Shown piece after piece: positions 6,661 to 16,019 of a stretch of 64,000 nt of DNA; position 1 is the stretch's first letter, and every line of letters begins with the position of its first letter. The translations under genes were made by a program, and so were the position numbers. The notes under the pieces were generated by a model. It was given only the letters and a program-made list of their open reading frames with translations. It ran no database searches and was not told the DNA's origin. The DNA lies in contig CBFIDE010000011.1 in assembly GCA_965661265.1 (NCBI GenBank), positions 1 through 64,000 on the forward strand. The letters run 5' to 3'. The DNA is from CBFIDE01 sp965661265 (GTDB lineage: Bacteria; Bacteroidota; Bacteroidia; Flavobacteriales; Schleiferiaceae).

Positions 6661-8321
6661 AATACTTCGATAAAAATACTTGGTTCTGGATCATCATCTC
6701 AGCTATCTTCTTCCTTCCGTTTTTAGGCGGTGTTCACCTTTTTGATTGGGACGAAATTAACTTTGCGGAACTAGCCAGAGAGATGTACCTCACTGGTGAT
6801 TACCTTCAAATGCAAATCAATTTTGAGAGATTTACAGAAAAGCCTCCCTTGTTTTTCTGGCTACAAGCCTTGTCTATGGAGCTTTGGGGAGTAGGAGAGT
6901 ATGCCGCAAGATTTCCTAATGCCATACTCGGAATAATCGTTTTACCATTCTTATACATTGCCGGTAAATTTCTGCTCAATCAAAGGTTCGGATACCTATG
7001 GGCGCTATCATGGTTCGGAAGTATTCTTCCACATTTATATTTCAAGTCTGGAATCATAGATCCACTATTTAACTTCCTTATTTTCAACGGGATATTCTTT
7101 ATCATTCATTATCTCTGGAAAAAGAAAAATGAGAAAGAAGTCTATTTCTCAAAATCCGCAATGACCTATCTATGGCTAGCCGGAATTAGCACCGGTCTTG
7201 CAATACTCACCAAAGGCCCTGTCGCTTACTTATTAATTTTTCTTACTCTAGTTTCTTATAGCGCGCTTTCGCGATTTAAAGCGGGCTTAAAATTTAAGCA
7301 GCTAGTAAAATTCTCTTTCATTGCTCTCTTGGTCTTCCTTCTATGGTTTGCAGTAGATGTTGCATTTAATGGTCCTGATTTCTTGATAGAGTTCACTATT
7401 AGACAATGGGAACTACTAACCACGGGAGATGCGGGTCATAAAGGATTTTTGGGTTATCATTTTGTCGTTTTGATTTTAGGATGTTTCCCAGCAAGCATAT
7501 TTGCAATAGCAAGCCTAAAGAAACAGGATATTATCCCGCCACATATTCAGAATTTCAAAAGGTGGATGGTTATTTTACTTTGTGTAATCCTTGTTCTATT
7601 TAGCTTGGTGGGCACAAAAATCATTCATTATAGCTCAATGGCATATTATCCAATAAGCTTCCTTTCTGCTTTGAGTTTATGGACTTATTTGAGATACGAT
7701 ATAAAACCTTCAAAGCGAGTGAATATCGGCTTGATCATAGTTGGTTCCCTAATTCTGATGGTAAGTATAGCCCTGCCATATTTGGGTTTACACCCCGATT
7801 TATTAGCGGAACTTGTTAAAAATGATGCCTTTGCTTCAGAAAACATAAGGGCAAATGTGAATTGGTCATATTGGGATTATATTCCAGCAGTGATTATACT
7901 CATAGCATTAGTGAGCTACTTTGTGCTATTAACTAAGAAAACCACTAAGGCATTCAAGGCATTATTCTTTGGAACAGCAATATGGGTATTTGCTGCGCTC
8001 ATAAGCTTTATCGCTAAGGTTGAATCTTATTCGCAAAGAGCATCGGTTGATTTTTTTCAATCCTATTCTCAAAAGGATGTATATGTGGCTACATACGGCT
8101 ATAAGTCATACGTACCTTGGTTCTATGCAGAGGTGCAGGATCATGGAAACGAGAATGCTGCAGACAATAATTATCTATTGTACCAAGCTACAGACAAGGA
8201 TGTAATAATATCGGTGAAAACCGACAAAAGAAAAGAGCTAGAAGCTAATATTAAAGATGCTGAGTTCTTATACCAGAAGAATGGTTTCTACTTCTACTTA
8301 CGTCCAGCGTTTAATAAATAA
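6657..8321 (+). CDS. ArnT-like membrane glycosyltransferase (GT83/GT39 superfamily)
   Basis: A 554-residue protein with about twelve hydrophobic segments that transfers a sugar from a polyprenyl-phosphate donor on the periplasmic face. The start is a TTG whose last bases form the PAP2 stop codon (TTGA overlap). Residues 24-38 contain FDWDEINFAELAREM, the conserved acidic periplasmic loop motif of ArnT/PMT-like enzymes, and EKPPLFFWLQ is the following conserved loop. The C-terminal 90 residues form a soluble periplasmic domain. Coupling to PAP2 and closeness to a convergent GT2 gene suggest lipid A or glycolipid modification. The sugar is unknown. Confidence 0.85.
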   Translation: MKYFDKNTWFWIIISAIFFLPFLGGVHLFDWDEINFAELAREMYLTGDYLQMQINFERFTEKPPLFFWLQALSMELWGVGEYAARFPNAILGIIVLPFLYIAGKFLLNQRFGYLWALSWFGSILPHLYFKSGIIDPLFNFLIFNGIFFIIHYLWKKKNEKEVYFSKSAMTYLWLAGISTGLAILTKGPVAYLLIFLTLVSYSALSRFKAGLKFKQLVKFSFIALLVFLLWFAVDVAFNGPDFLIEFTIRQWELLTTGDAGHKGFLGYHFVVLILGCFPASIFAIASLKKQDIIPPHIQNFKRWMVILLCVILVLFSLVGTKIIHYSSMAYYPISFLSALSLWTYLRYDIKPSKRVNIGLIIVGSLILMVSIALPYLGLHPDLLAELVKNDAFASENIRANVNWSYWDYIPAVIILIALVSYFVLLTKKTTKAFKALFFGTAIWVFAALISFIAKVESYSQRASVDFFQSYSQKDVYVATYGYKSYVPWFYAEVQDHGNENAADNNYLLYQATDKDVIISVKTDKRKELEANIKDAEFLYQKNGFYFYLRPAFNK

Positions 8322-9049
8322 CTAGGTTTAATAAGACCCCATTTAGTAAATCTATACTGCAAGCTGACTTTAAGTACACCTAAACCATAAATAGAACTTC
8401 TTTTCAGATTGATACTGCTAGCTTCAGCAAAGTATTTTGTAGGACACGTAATTTCACCTATTTCATAACCTTTATAGAAAATTTGAGCCAGCATTTGATT
8501 GTCAAAAACAAAGTCATCTGAATTTGTATTATAATCTACTGCTTCAAGAACTTCTTTAGAGAAAGATCTATAACCTGTGTGATACTCAGATAGTTTCTGA
8601 TCCATTAGAATATTCTGAAAAAGAGTCAATATTCTATTCGCAAGGTATTTATACCAAGGCATTCCACCTTTTAAAGCTCCTTTACCTAATATCCTGGAAC
8701 CTAGAACAACAGGATATAAACCATTGGCAATAACATAACTCATAGATTGGATAAGTAGGGGAGTATATTGGTAGTCAGGATGCAACATAATCACAATGTC
8801 TCCACCAATTTCAAGAGCCTTATTATAGCAAGACTTTTGGTTTCCACCATAGCCCGTATTCTTAGTATGAGAAACTATATGCTTGATTCCTAGCTTTTTA
8901 CCCACAGCAACTGTTTCGTCAGAACTCATATCATCCACTAAAACAACGTCATCAACAATGTCAAAAGGGATTTCTTTATAAGTACGCTCTAAAGTCTTTG
9001 CTGCATTATACGCAGGTAATACCACTATAATTTTCTTGTCTCCAATCAT
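8294..9049 (-). CDS. Family 2 glycosyltransferase (polyprenyl-phosphate glycosyltransferase-like)
   Basis: A 251-residue GT-A enzyme started at MIGDKKIIVVLPAYNAAKTL (ATG 9047-9049). VVLPAYNA and the metal-binding VLVDDMSSDETV, followed by NTGYGGNQKSCYNKAL and the acceptor-side HPDYQY, are all in the order seen in GT2 enzymes that load sugars onto undecaprenyl phosphate. It lacks the C-terminal membrane helices of some family members. The last 28 bases overlap the end of the convergent ArnT-like gene. It plausibly makes the polyprenyl-linked donor for that enzyme, although the two are on opposite strands. Confidence 0.85.
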   Translation of the reverse strand: MIGDKKIIVVLPAYNAAKTLERTYKEIPFDIVDDVVLVDDMSSDETVAVGKKLGIKHIVSHTKNTGYGGNQKSCYNKALEIGGDIVIMLHPDYQYTPLLIQSMSYVIANGLYPVVLGSRILGKGALKGGMPWYKYLANRILTLFQNILMDQKLSEYHTGYRSFSKEVLEAVDYNTNSDDFVFDNQMLAQIFYKGYEIGEITCPTKYFAEASSINLKRSSIYGLGVLKVSLQYRFTKWGLIKPSYLLNAGRK

Positions 9050-9053
9050 CCAG

Positions 9054-9061
9054 CAAAAATA
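9054..9061 (-). promoter_or_regulatory. Probable -7 element of the GT2 gene
   Basis: TATTTTTG on the minus strand matches TAnnTTTG and ends only four bases before the chosen ATG at 9049, which would put the transcription start at or next to the start codon. Confidence 0.45.
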
Positions 9062-9123
9062 TAAATTCATTCCATAGTCTATAGTTTAGAGTAAAAGCTT
9101 TTTTGTAGTTTCATCCTTTATAA

Positions 9124-11961
9124 ATGTTTTTCATGCAGAAATTAATATACAGCCTAGTCTTTAGCCTAGTTTTTACATCATTTTCCTTTGCTCAGATATC
9201 GGGCAAAGTAGTTGATAATAAGTCAAATGAGACCATAATCGGAGCCAATATTCTGCTCCTAGGAACTACAGTAGGAGTAAGTACTGACTTCAATGGCCTA
9301 TTCACAATTGAGGCTTCAAAAATCACTTATCCTGCCAAATTAGAGGTAAGTTTTATCGGTTATAAGAAAATTATAGTTGATGTAAGCGCAAGCACCTCAG
9401 ATTTGATAATTAAACTAGAAGAAGATCAAACCATGCTTGACGAGGTGGATATTGTTGAGCAAAGGCTGAGTGAAAAGCAAAGAACAAGTGCCTTAACAGT
9501 TGAGGCTTTAGATGGCTTAGCTATTAAGGAAACTCCAGCAGTTAACTTTTATGAAGCCTTGGGAAACCTTAAAGGAGTTGATTTAACATCTGCAAGTATT
9601 GGTTTTAAGGTTGTGAATACTAGAGGTTTCAATAGTACATCACCAGTACGTTCACTCCAAGTAATTGATGGTGTTGACAACCAAGCTCCAGGACTGAACT
9701 TTTCATTAGGTAACTTTTTAGGTGCGTCCGAACTGGATATTCAGAGTGTCGATATTATCGCAGGAGCGAGCTCTGCATTTTATGGGCCCGGTGCTTTTAA
9801 CGGGGTTGTTGCTATGACAACTAAAAATCCATTTGATTATCAAGGAGTGAGCGCTAGCGTAAAAGTTGGTGAGAGAGCTATGACTGAAGTTGCTTTTAGA
9901 TATGCTGAAGCATTTAAAGTAGGAGGAAAAGATTATGAAAATTTGGCGTTTAAGCTGAATCTATTCTATCTGAGAGCTAATGATTGGGAAGCAGACAATT
10001 ATGATCCTATTTTTGAATCAGAAGCAGCTGCAGATAATCCAGGAAGATTTGATGCCATTAATATATACGGAGATGAAGATGTAGCAGGTGGAAATGACTT
10101 CACTGACCCTATCTCTGTTATTGCAGATGGTAAAGCAGGGCTTGGTAAGTTTTATAGATCAGGATATCAAGAACCAGATTTAGTAGACTATAATACCAGG
10201 AATATTAAAACTAACCTAGGTGTTCATTATAAGTTCACAAAGGATTTGGAACTAAGCTATAACTTCAATTACGGGACAGGGACAACTGTTTATCAAGGAG
10301 AGAATAGATTCAGCCTAAAGAATATAAACTTCTTTCAAAATGTCCTCGAATTAAAAAAGGAGAATAAGTTTTTCATTAGAGCTTATGCGACCAATGAAGA
10401 TGCTGGAGATTCTTATGATGCTGTATTAGCCGCTTTAAGAATGAATGAGGCGGTTGCTAGTAATGCCAATTGGAATAATAGATATTCTTCTTTCTGGAAT
10501 AGAAATGGTTATCGCTATGGCGATAGTACTTTAATGCTTACGGGTCGTCCATCTGATTTCCCTAATTTAACTCCAGAGCAATGGCTTGCAGGCCCATATC
10601 AAGATAGTCTTGCCAAGTATAATGATGTAATCTCTCAATGGCATGATAATATCTTAGGAGTAATAGATAATTCCGTTTTTCCAAGACCTGAAGCAGGGAC
10701 TGAATCCTATGACAGTCTTTTAAATTTAATAACTGGAAAAACTTTTACAGAAGGCGGTGCAAAGTTTTATGATCGCTCTGCTCTTTACCACATTATGGGT
10801 GAGTATCAATTTCATCCTGAATGGGCAGATATTAGAGTGGGAGGAAACTTTAGACAATATCGTCCAGATTCTAGAGGAAACATCTTTGATGAGATTCGTT
10901 ATACCCAAACTACGGATAGCCTTGGAAATATTACTACAGACACATCATTCGTCAAAATTGTAAACTCTGAATGGGGGATCTATGGTGGCATTGAGCGTAC
11001 TGTATATGATGATCGTTTGAAAATGAACTTTACAATAAGACTTGATAAGAATCAAAACTTTGATTATAATATATCACCAGCGCTTTCTCTTATTTATTTA
11101 GCCGACAAGAACAACACCTTGAGAGTTAGCTTTAGTAGCGCTATTAGAAATCCAACTCTACAAGATCAATACCTGAATTATAATATTGGTAGAGCCATTC
11201 TACTAGGAAACATCAACGGGATTGACTCCTTGGTAAGTATTGATTCCTTTGATGAGTATAGAGAAGATCTTGATAAAAGTGAATTAGATTATTTCTCTGT
11301 TCCACCTATTCAACCAGAAAGGGTTCAAACCTTAGAGTTTGGATATAGAACAACCTTATTTAAGAAGTTATTCTTGGATATGAATTACTATCATAATTGG
11401 TATACTAACTTTATCGGTTTCCAATTTGGTCTAGATGTGAGATTCCCTAATTCTAATCCAGTGGGTCCATTTAGCTCTGTCCAAGCCTTTAGAGTAGCAG
11501 CCAATTCAACTTCTTTAGTTACTTCTCAAGGTTTTAATATCGGTGCGAACTATTTCTTAAATGATAAGCTAAGTTTGAATGGAAATTATAGTTGGAATAG
11601 ACTAGACCTTAAGAATACAGACGATCCTATTGTGCCTGCTTTTAATACACCAGAACATAAGTTTAATGTTGGTTTTACAGGAAGGGGGTATAAGCCCTTC
11701 TCATCCAAAGATCATAAGTTAGGCTATTCAGTAAATTATAAATGGATTGAAGGATTCATCTTTGAAGGTTCTCCACAGTTCACTGGATTCATTGAAAATT
11801 ATGGATTATTAGATGCTCAAGTAAGTTACTCTTTCCCTAAGCAGTATACTACCTTAAAATTAGGAGCTTCTAATTTATTAAATAACAAAGTATCGCAAGT
11901 TTACGGTGGCCCTAGGGTAGGTAGATTAGCTTACTTTTCTATAGTGTTTGAGAAATTTTAA
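9124..11961 (+). CDS. TonB-dependent outer-membrane receptor (carboxypeptidase-like N-domain)
   Basis: A 945-residue receptor that imports large or scarce ligands across the outer membrane using TonB energy. A signal peptide ending SFAQ is followed by the carboxypeptidase-like domain ISGKVVDNKSNETIIGANILLLGTT (about 25-110), then a plug with FYEALGNLKGVDL, NTRGFNSTSPVRSLQVIDGV and GASSAFYGPGAFNGVVAMTTK, and a long 22-strand barrel ending in the terminal aromatic FSIVFEKF. A second ATG nine bases downstream is an alternative start. No SusD-like partner follows; a T9SS hydrolase-like gene does, after a terminator. The ligand is unknown. Confidence 0.93.
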   Translation: MFFMQKLIYSLVFSLVFTSFSFAQISGKVVDNKSNETIIGANILLLGTTVGVSTDFNGLFTIEASKITYPAKLEVSFIGYKKIIVDVSASTSDLIIKLEEDQTMLDEVDIVEQRLSEKQRTSALTVEALDGLAIKETPAVNFYEALGNLKGVDLTSASIGFKVVNTRGFNSTSPVRSLQVIDGVDNQAPGLNFSLGNFLGASELDIQSVDIIAGASSAFYGPGAFNGVVAMTTKNPFDYQGVSASVKVGERAMTEVAFRYAEAFKVGGKDYENLAFKLNLFYLRANDWEADNYDPIFESEAAADNPGRFDAINIYGDEDVAGGNDFTDPISVIADGKAGLGKFYRSGYQEPDLVDYNTRNIKTNLGVHYKFTKDLELSYNFNYGTGTTVYQGENRFSLKNINFFQNVLELKKENKFFIRAYATNEDAGDSYDAVLAALRMNEAVASNANWNNRYSSFWNRNGYRYGDSTLMLTGRPSDFPNLTPEQWLAGPYQDSLAKYNDVISQWHDNILGVIDNSVFPRPEAGTESYDSLLNLITGKTFTEGGAKFYDRSALYHIMGEYQFHPEWADIRVGGNFRQYRPDSRGNIFDEIRYTQTTDSLGNITTDTSFVKIVNSEWGIYGGIERTVYDDRLKMNFTIRLDKNQNFDYNISPALSLIYLADKNNTLRVSFSSAIRNPTLQDQYLNYNIGRAILLGNINGIDSLVSIDSFDEYREDLDKSELDYFSVPPIQPERVQTLEFGYRTTLFKKLFLDMNYYHNWYTNFIGFQFGLDVRFPNSNPVGPFSSVQAFRVAANSTSLVTSQGFNIGANYFLNDKLSLNGNYSWNRLDLKNTDDPIVPAFNTPEHKFNVGFTGRGYKPFSSKDHKLGYSVNYKWIEGFIFEGSPQFTGFIENYGLLDAQVSYSFPKQYTTLKLGASNLLNNKVSQVYGGPRVGRLAYFSIVFEKF

Positions 11962-11997
11962 GGTAATTAACAATTGATTATTAGTTAAATTATTGCG

Positions 11998-12033
11998 AAA
12001 GCCCGCATTAACAAGTTTTTCTCGGCTTTTTTT
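11998..12033 (+). terminator. Terminator after the TonB receptor
   Basis: AAAGCCCG (11998-12005) can pair with CGGCTTT (12023-12029) around a loop of about 17 bases, followed by a T-run to 12033. It separates the receptor from the next gene. Confidence 0.6.
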
Positions 12034-12069
12034 AACTACTTTTATACTTATAAACAACATTCAATTTTT

Positions 12070-13737
12070 ATGAAAAAAATTATACTATCTCTTAGTTTAT
12101 TAGCGAGCATGGGCCTTATGGCTCAAAATCGCTATTTAGACCCAGTTTTTAGTCAGGTTACAACTACTTCCGATATTGAATACGGAGTAAACATTGATTT
12201 CTTGACTTCTAGCTTTACGGACCAAGCACAAGTTGGAGCAGATCTAACTGCTATTAAAACAGCTTTGTTTCTAGGAAATCCTATTCCAGCTACATATTAT
12301 AATCCAGCAGATACTAACTCTGATGTTAAAGTAGCAAGTCTTAAATATGATGTGTATGAGCCTGTGGGCGATACAAATTCTGCTAGACCTTTAATTATTT
12401 ATGTGCATACTGGAAATTTCCTTCCACCACCACTTAATGGAGGCCCAAATGGAAGTAAGACGGATAGTGCTGCTATAGTTTTATGTGAGCAATGGGCGCA
12501 AAGAGGATTTGTTTCTATGGCGTTAAACTATAGATTAGGTTGGAATCCAGTTGCAACTACTCCTCTTGAAAGAAGAGCTTCTTTATTAAATGCTGTATAT
12601 CGTGCAATTCATGATGTAAAGCAATTAGTTAGAGTAATTAAAGAAGATGCTGCCGGCGCCAACACTTATAAAATTGATCCAAATAAGATTATTCTTTATG
12701 GACAAGGTTCTGGTGGTTATGTTGCAGTTGCATACAGTTCTTTAGACAAGCATGCAGAATTAGAAATCCCTAAGTTCTTAAACCCTCTAACTAATACGTC
12801 TTATGTTGATACTGCTACAGTTGGAAATATCGATGGTTTTGGTGGTTTATTAAACCTTTATGCACCAAACGGTTTTTCTTCTGATGTTCATTTCACAGCT
12901 AACGCTGGTGGTGCTTTAGCTGATACTAGCTGGTTAGAGGCAGGGGATAACCCGATGGTTTCTTTCCAAGCGGTTAGAGATCCATTTGCTCCATTTGATC
13001 AAGGAATTGTAATTGTTCCTACTACAAATGAAGATGTTGTAGAAGTTCAAGGTGCTAATGTGTTTATGGCTAAGGCTAACGCTCTTGGTAATAACACTTA
13101 TACTTCAAGAACATTTACTGATGTATATACAACAACTGCACAAGCTAAATATGGCCAGACTTATAGCTATATTTATCCTGCTCCAGATGATAATATGACT
13201 GTAAGAGCTAACTCTGAAGGTTTATATCCTTTATTAAGACCTTTAGGTGCTTCTATCTTCCAAAATCAAGGTTCGCCTTGGGAATGGTGGGATCCTAGTT
13301 CTCCTTTAGCAACAGCTGTTGTTAACCCAGGTCCACCACCTGTAACTGCACACCAAGCTTCATTGCTTTCTAATCCAGATATGTCTCCTTCAAAAGGACG
13401 TTCTTACTTGGATACAATTCAAGGCTATATGATTCCTAGAATTATGGTATCTCTTCAGTTAGACGGTTATATGTCTATCGGAATGGAGGAGAACACTTTA
13501 GCTAATGACTTGAGTATATATCCTAATCCTGCTAACGATATCTTAACTGTTTCTTACAATAAGCAGGCTAAAATAGAAAGCATTGAGATTATTGATTTAA
13601 CTGGACGTTTGGTAATGAGCAAGCTAGTTGATGAGAACAGAATCTCACTTGATGTGTCTGCTTTAAAAGCGGGAGTTTATCTTTTAAGAACTACAGTAGA
13701 AGGCAAAATGTCGACAACTAAAATAAGTAAGTTCTAA
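12070..13737 (+). CDS. Secreted alpha/beta-hydrolase-like protein with T9SS sorting domain
   Basis: A 555-residue exported protein. Residues 1-19 are a signal peptide (ending LMAQ). The central part resembles carboxylesterases: YVHTGNFLPPP at about 111-121 stands where an oxyanion-hole HGG loop would be, a long helix with AIHDVKQLVRVIKED precedes the strand IILYGQGSGGYVAVA (about 207-221), the nucleophile-elbow position. The C-terminal 80 residues (SIYPNPANDILTV ... GVYLLRTTVEGKMSTTKISKF) are a type A sorting domain, so it is exported by the type IX system and probably surface-attached. The elbow reads GQGSGG rather than GxSxG, so activity is uncertain. Confidence 0.8.
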   Translation: MKKIILSLSLLASMGLMAQNRYLDPVFSQVTTTSDIEYGVNIDFLTSSFTDQAQVGADLTAIKTALFLGNPIPATYYNPADTNSDVKVASLKYDVYEPVGDTNSARPLIIYVHTGNFLPPPLNGGPNGSKTDSAAIVLCEQWAQRGFVSMALNYRLGWNPVATTPLERRASLLNAVYRAIHDVKQLVRVIKEDAAGANTYKIDPNKIILYGQGSGGYVAVAYSSLDKHAELEIPKFLNPLTNTSYVDTATVGNIDGFGGLLNLYAPNGFSSDVHFTANAGGALADTSWLEAGDNPMVSFQAVRDPFAPFDQGIVIVPTTNEDVVEVQGANVFMAKANALGNNTYTSRTFTDVYTTTAQAKYGQTYSYIYPAPDDNMTVRANSEGLYPLLRPLGASIFQNQGSPWEWWDPSSPLATAVVNPGPPPVTAHQASLLSNPDMSPSKGRSYLDTIQGYMIPRIMVSLQLDGYMSIGMEENTLANDLSIYPNPANDILTVSYNKQAKIESIEIIDLTGRLVMSKLVDENRISLDVSALKAGVYLLRTTVEGKMSTTKISKF

Positions 13738-13759
13738 AACTCACTTACATATAATTCAT

Positions 13760-13788
13760 AAGGCCTCGCCATGCGGGGCCTTTTTTTT
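13760..13788 (+). terminator. Strong Rho-independent terminator
   Basis: A ten-pair stem AAGGCCTCGC (13760-13769) / GCGGGGCCTT (13773-13782) with loop CAT and one G-T pair, followed by a T-tract to 13788, lies 22 bases after the T9SS hydrolase stop. Confidence 0.9.
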
Positions 13789-13822
13789 ATTCTAAAAATT
13801 GCTTGTTCTGCTGAACGCTATT

Positions 13823-13830
13823 TATCTTTG
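13823..13830 (+). promoter_or_regulatory. -7 promoter element of the class IV aminotransferase
   Basis: TATCTTTG is a perfect TAnnTTTG match 20 bases before the ATG at 13851. TTG at 13803-13805, 17 bases upstream, is a possible -33 box. Confidence 0.65.
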
Positions 13831-13850
13831 CAAGCTAATTTCAAAACCCT

Positions 13851-14696
13851 ATGTACTTCAACTATAATCAGGAAATTTCAAATCAAGATTCTTTCAATAT
13901 TTCAACCCTAGATAGGGCTTTTAGATATGGTGATGGTCTCTTTGAAACTATTCGTTATTCTAACAATAGATTAAATTTCTTTGAAAAGCATTACTTCAGA
14001 CTTATGGCAAGCATGCGTATTCTGAGGATGGAAATTCCAATGAGTTTTACACCTGAATTTATAGAAGAAGAAATCTTAAAAACATTGACGGCTAATGGCC
14101 TTGACACTAGTTCAGCCAGGGTGCGTTTTCAAGTTTGTAGAAAAGCAGGAGGGAAGTACACACCAATTACAAATGATGTTGATTTTTTAATTCAAACCGA
14201 AGCTCTAGATCACACTGTTTTTGAATTAAATGAAGATGGACTTAATCTAGATGTATTTAAAGATTATTATAAGCAAAAGTCTTTGTTGAGCAATCTTAAG
14301 TTAAGCTCTTGTACGATCTATACATTAGCATCTATCTATAAAAAAGAGAATAATTTGGATGATCTAATTCTCTTAAATGATGAGAAACATATTGCTGAAG
14401 CCATCTCCTCTAATCTATTTATCAGAAAAGGAAAGCAAGTTTTCACCCCTGCTTTATCTGAAGGCTGTGTAAGAGGAGTTATTAGAGAAAAAGTTATTGA
14501 AATTTTAGAAAAATCAGATTTCGAGATCATTGAGTCTAAGATCTCACCTTTTGAAGTTCAAAAAGCAGACGAACTGTTTTTGACGAATACTATAAAAGGG
14601 ATTCAATGGGTAGGTCAATTCAAGAAAAAAAGCTTTGAGCCTAGTCTATGCATTGAATTAGTAGACAAGCTAAATGCACACTCAGCTTTAGTTTAA
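13851..14696 (+). CDS. Class IV PLP aminotransferase / aminodeoxychorismate lyase-like
   Basis: A 281-residue PLP enzyme of fold type IV. The N-terminus has DRAFRYGDGLFETIRY, the conserved region of PabC/IlvE/DAT enzymes. KLSSCTIYTLASIYKK carries the segment where the PLP lysine lies (KLSS), LLNDEKHIAEAISSNLFI corresponds to the E-x(3)-SN-F cofactor motif, and TPALSEGCVRGVIREKVIE to the phosphate-binding loop. In Bacteroidota this small family is usually called aminotransferase class IV and may supply the missing PabC step (4-aminobenzoate formation for folate). A branched-chain or D-amino-acid activity cannot be excluded. It converges on YqgE with a 9-base overlap. Confidence 0.85.
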   Translation: MYFNYNQEISNQDSFNISTLDRAFRYGDGLFETIRYSNNRLNFFEKHYFRLMASMRILRMEIPMSFTPEFIEEEILKTLTANGLDTSSARVRFQVCRKAGGKYTPITNDVDFLIQTEALDHTVFELNEDGLNLDVFKDYYKQKSLLSNLKLSSCTIYTLASIYKKENNLDDLILLNDEKHIAEAISSNLFIRKGKQVFTPALSEGCVRGVIREKVIEILEKSDFEIIESKISPFEVQKADELFLTNTIKGIQWVGQFKKKSFEPSLCIELVDKLNAHSALV

Positions 14697-15251
14697 GCTA
14701 GGATCTTTGGGAGAATCTGCCCATAAAGAATAATCTCCACCGGCAACCAAGAATATCTTTTTCCACATCTCTTCTGCGCTATCATGAAGAATATCTATAG
14801 CCTTAGGGTCTAGAACAATCCAACTTTTTTCTTCCAATTCAGTCTCTAATTGCTCTTTATCCCATCCACTATAGCCTAAAAAGAATCTAATATCATCTGG
14901 ACCGATTATTCCATTTTCAATAAAATCTTTGAGGGCTTCAAGCTCTCCACCCCAATAAAGGTCTTTTACAATTTTATTACTCCCAGGAAGAATTTCTCCT
15001 TTATTATGAATAAAAAACAGACTGTCTTGCTGAACAGGCCCGCCGTGATATACAGGTGTATCTAAACTAGGGAAGTTTCTAGTAATTTCATCTAACTGAA
15101 CCTCCAAAGGCTTATTAATAACAAAGCCTACAGAACCGGATTCTTCATGCTCTGTTAAAAGAATAACCGAGCGTTCAAAATTAGGATCACCCAAATATGG
15201 TTCAGCCGCTAATAAACTTCCTTTAAAGGGTTCTGTTTTTAAATATGACAT
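14688..15251 (-). CDS. YqgE/AlgH family protein
   Basis: A 187-residue cytoplasmic protein started at MSYLKTEPFKGSLLAAEPYL (ATG 15249-15251); a start five codons earlier is possible. The family signature is clear: GSLLAAEPYLGDPNFERSVILLTEH, GSVGFVINKPL, VYHGGPVQQDSLFFIH, and FFLGYSGWDKEQLE(T)EL near the C-terminus. Function is not established; the related AlgH was first linked to alginate control. It overlaps the convergent aminotransferase by nine bases and is divergent from pdxH. Confidence 0.92.
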   Translation of the reverse strand: MSYLKTEPFKGSLLAAEPYLGDPNFERSVILLTEHEESGSVGFVINKPLEVQLDEITRNFPSLDTPVYHGGPVQQDSLFFIHNKGEILPGSNKIVKDLYWGGELEALKDFIENGIIGPDDIRFFLGYSGWDKEQLETELEEKSWIVLDPKAIDILHDSAEEMWKKIFLVAGGDYSLWADSPKDPSLN

Positions 15252-15315
15252 TTTAAAATTTTCCAAGCCTAAGATACTAGACTAGTGTTAAATTTGCAAT
15301 TAGAATTATATTTAA

Positions 15316-15957
15316 ATGAAGAAAGATTTACAGGATATCAGGAAAGATTATGAAAAGTATGAACTTAATGAAAATCAATTGCTCAAAGATCCAATTGAAT
15401 TCTTCAAACATTGGTTTAAAGAATATGAGTCTACTGGTGCATTAGATGCTAATGCAATGACTTTAAGTACAATCAATCAAGATGGCGGTCCTAGCTCTAG
15501 GATTGTTCTATTAAAGGGTATTGCTGAAAAAGGATTTGAGTTTTACACGAATTATAATAGCAGTAAAGGCGGAGAAATAGCTGCAAACCCAAAGGCATGT
15601 CTAAATTTCTTTTGGCCTAGTCTTGAAAGACAGGTAAGGATAGAAGGACATATACAGAAACTTTCTGAATCAGATTCGGATCAATATTTCAACTCTAGAC
15701 CTAGAGCAAGTCAAATAGGGGCATGGACATCTCCACAAAGCACAGTTTTAAAATCAAAAGAAGAACTGGATGCGAGATTAAAAGAACAAGAATTGAGATG
15801 GAGGGGAAAGGAAATCAAGCGACCTGATCATTGGGGAGGATATGGCCTTATTCCGAATATGATTGAGTTTTGGCAAGGAAGACCGAGCAGATTGCATACT
15901 AGGTATAGATATACACTTAACAATGATGAGTGGAAAATTGAGCTCTTAGCTCCTTGA
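15316..15957 (+). CDS. pdxH: Pyridoxamine 5'-phosphate oxidase
   Basis: A 213-residue FMN enzyme that oxidises pyridoxamine or pyridoxine phosphate to pyridoxal phosphate in the cytoplasm. Visible family landmarks are the N-terminal DPIEFFKHWFKEY, PSSRIVLLKGI, FYTNYNSSKGGEIAANP with the FMN-binding K and S residues, the FFWPSLERQVRIEGH strand, SRPRASQIGAW, and the C-terminal WGGYGLIPNMIEFWQGRPSRLHTR substrate loop. Length matches E. coli PdxH (218). It ends at a bidirectional terminator shared with the convergent DUF2911 gene. Confidence 0.96.
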   Translation: MKKDLQDIRKDYEKYELNENQLLKDPIEFFKHWFKEYESTGALDANAMTLSTINQDGGPSSRIVLLKGIAEKGFEFYTNYNSSKGGEIAANPKACLNFFWPSLERQVRIEGHIQKLSESDSDQYFNSRPRASQIGAWTSPQSTVLKSKEELDARLKEQELRWRGKEIKRPDHWGGYGLIPNMIEFWQGRPSRLHTRYRYTLNNDEWKIELLAP

Positions 15958-15960
15958 TAC

Positions 15961-15996
15961 AATAAAAAAAGTCCCGCAATAGCGGGACTTTTAATT
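15961..15996. terminator. Bidirectional terminator between pdxH and the DUF2911 gene
   Basis: AAAAGTCCCGC (15967-15977) pairs perfectly with GCGGGACTTTT (15982-15992) around AATA, with an A-run on the left and a T-rich run on the right, so it can stop transcripts from both sides. Confidence 0.92.
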
Positions 15997-16019
15997 TTTT
16001 GGCTTGTCTAAAAGACTAA

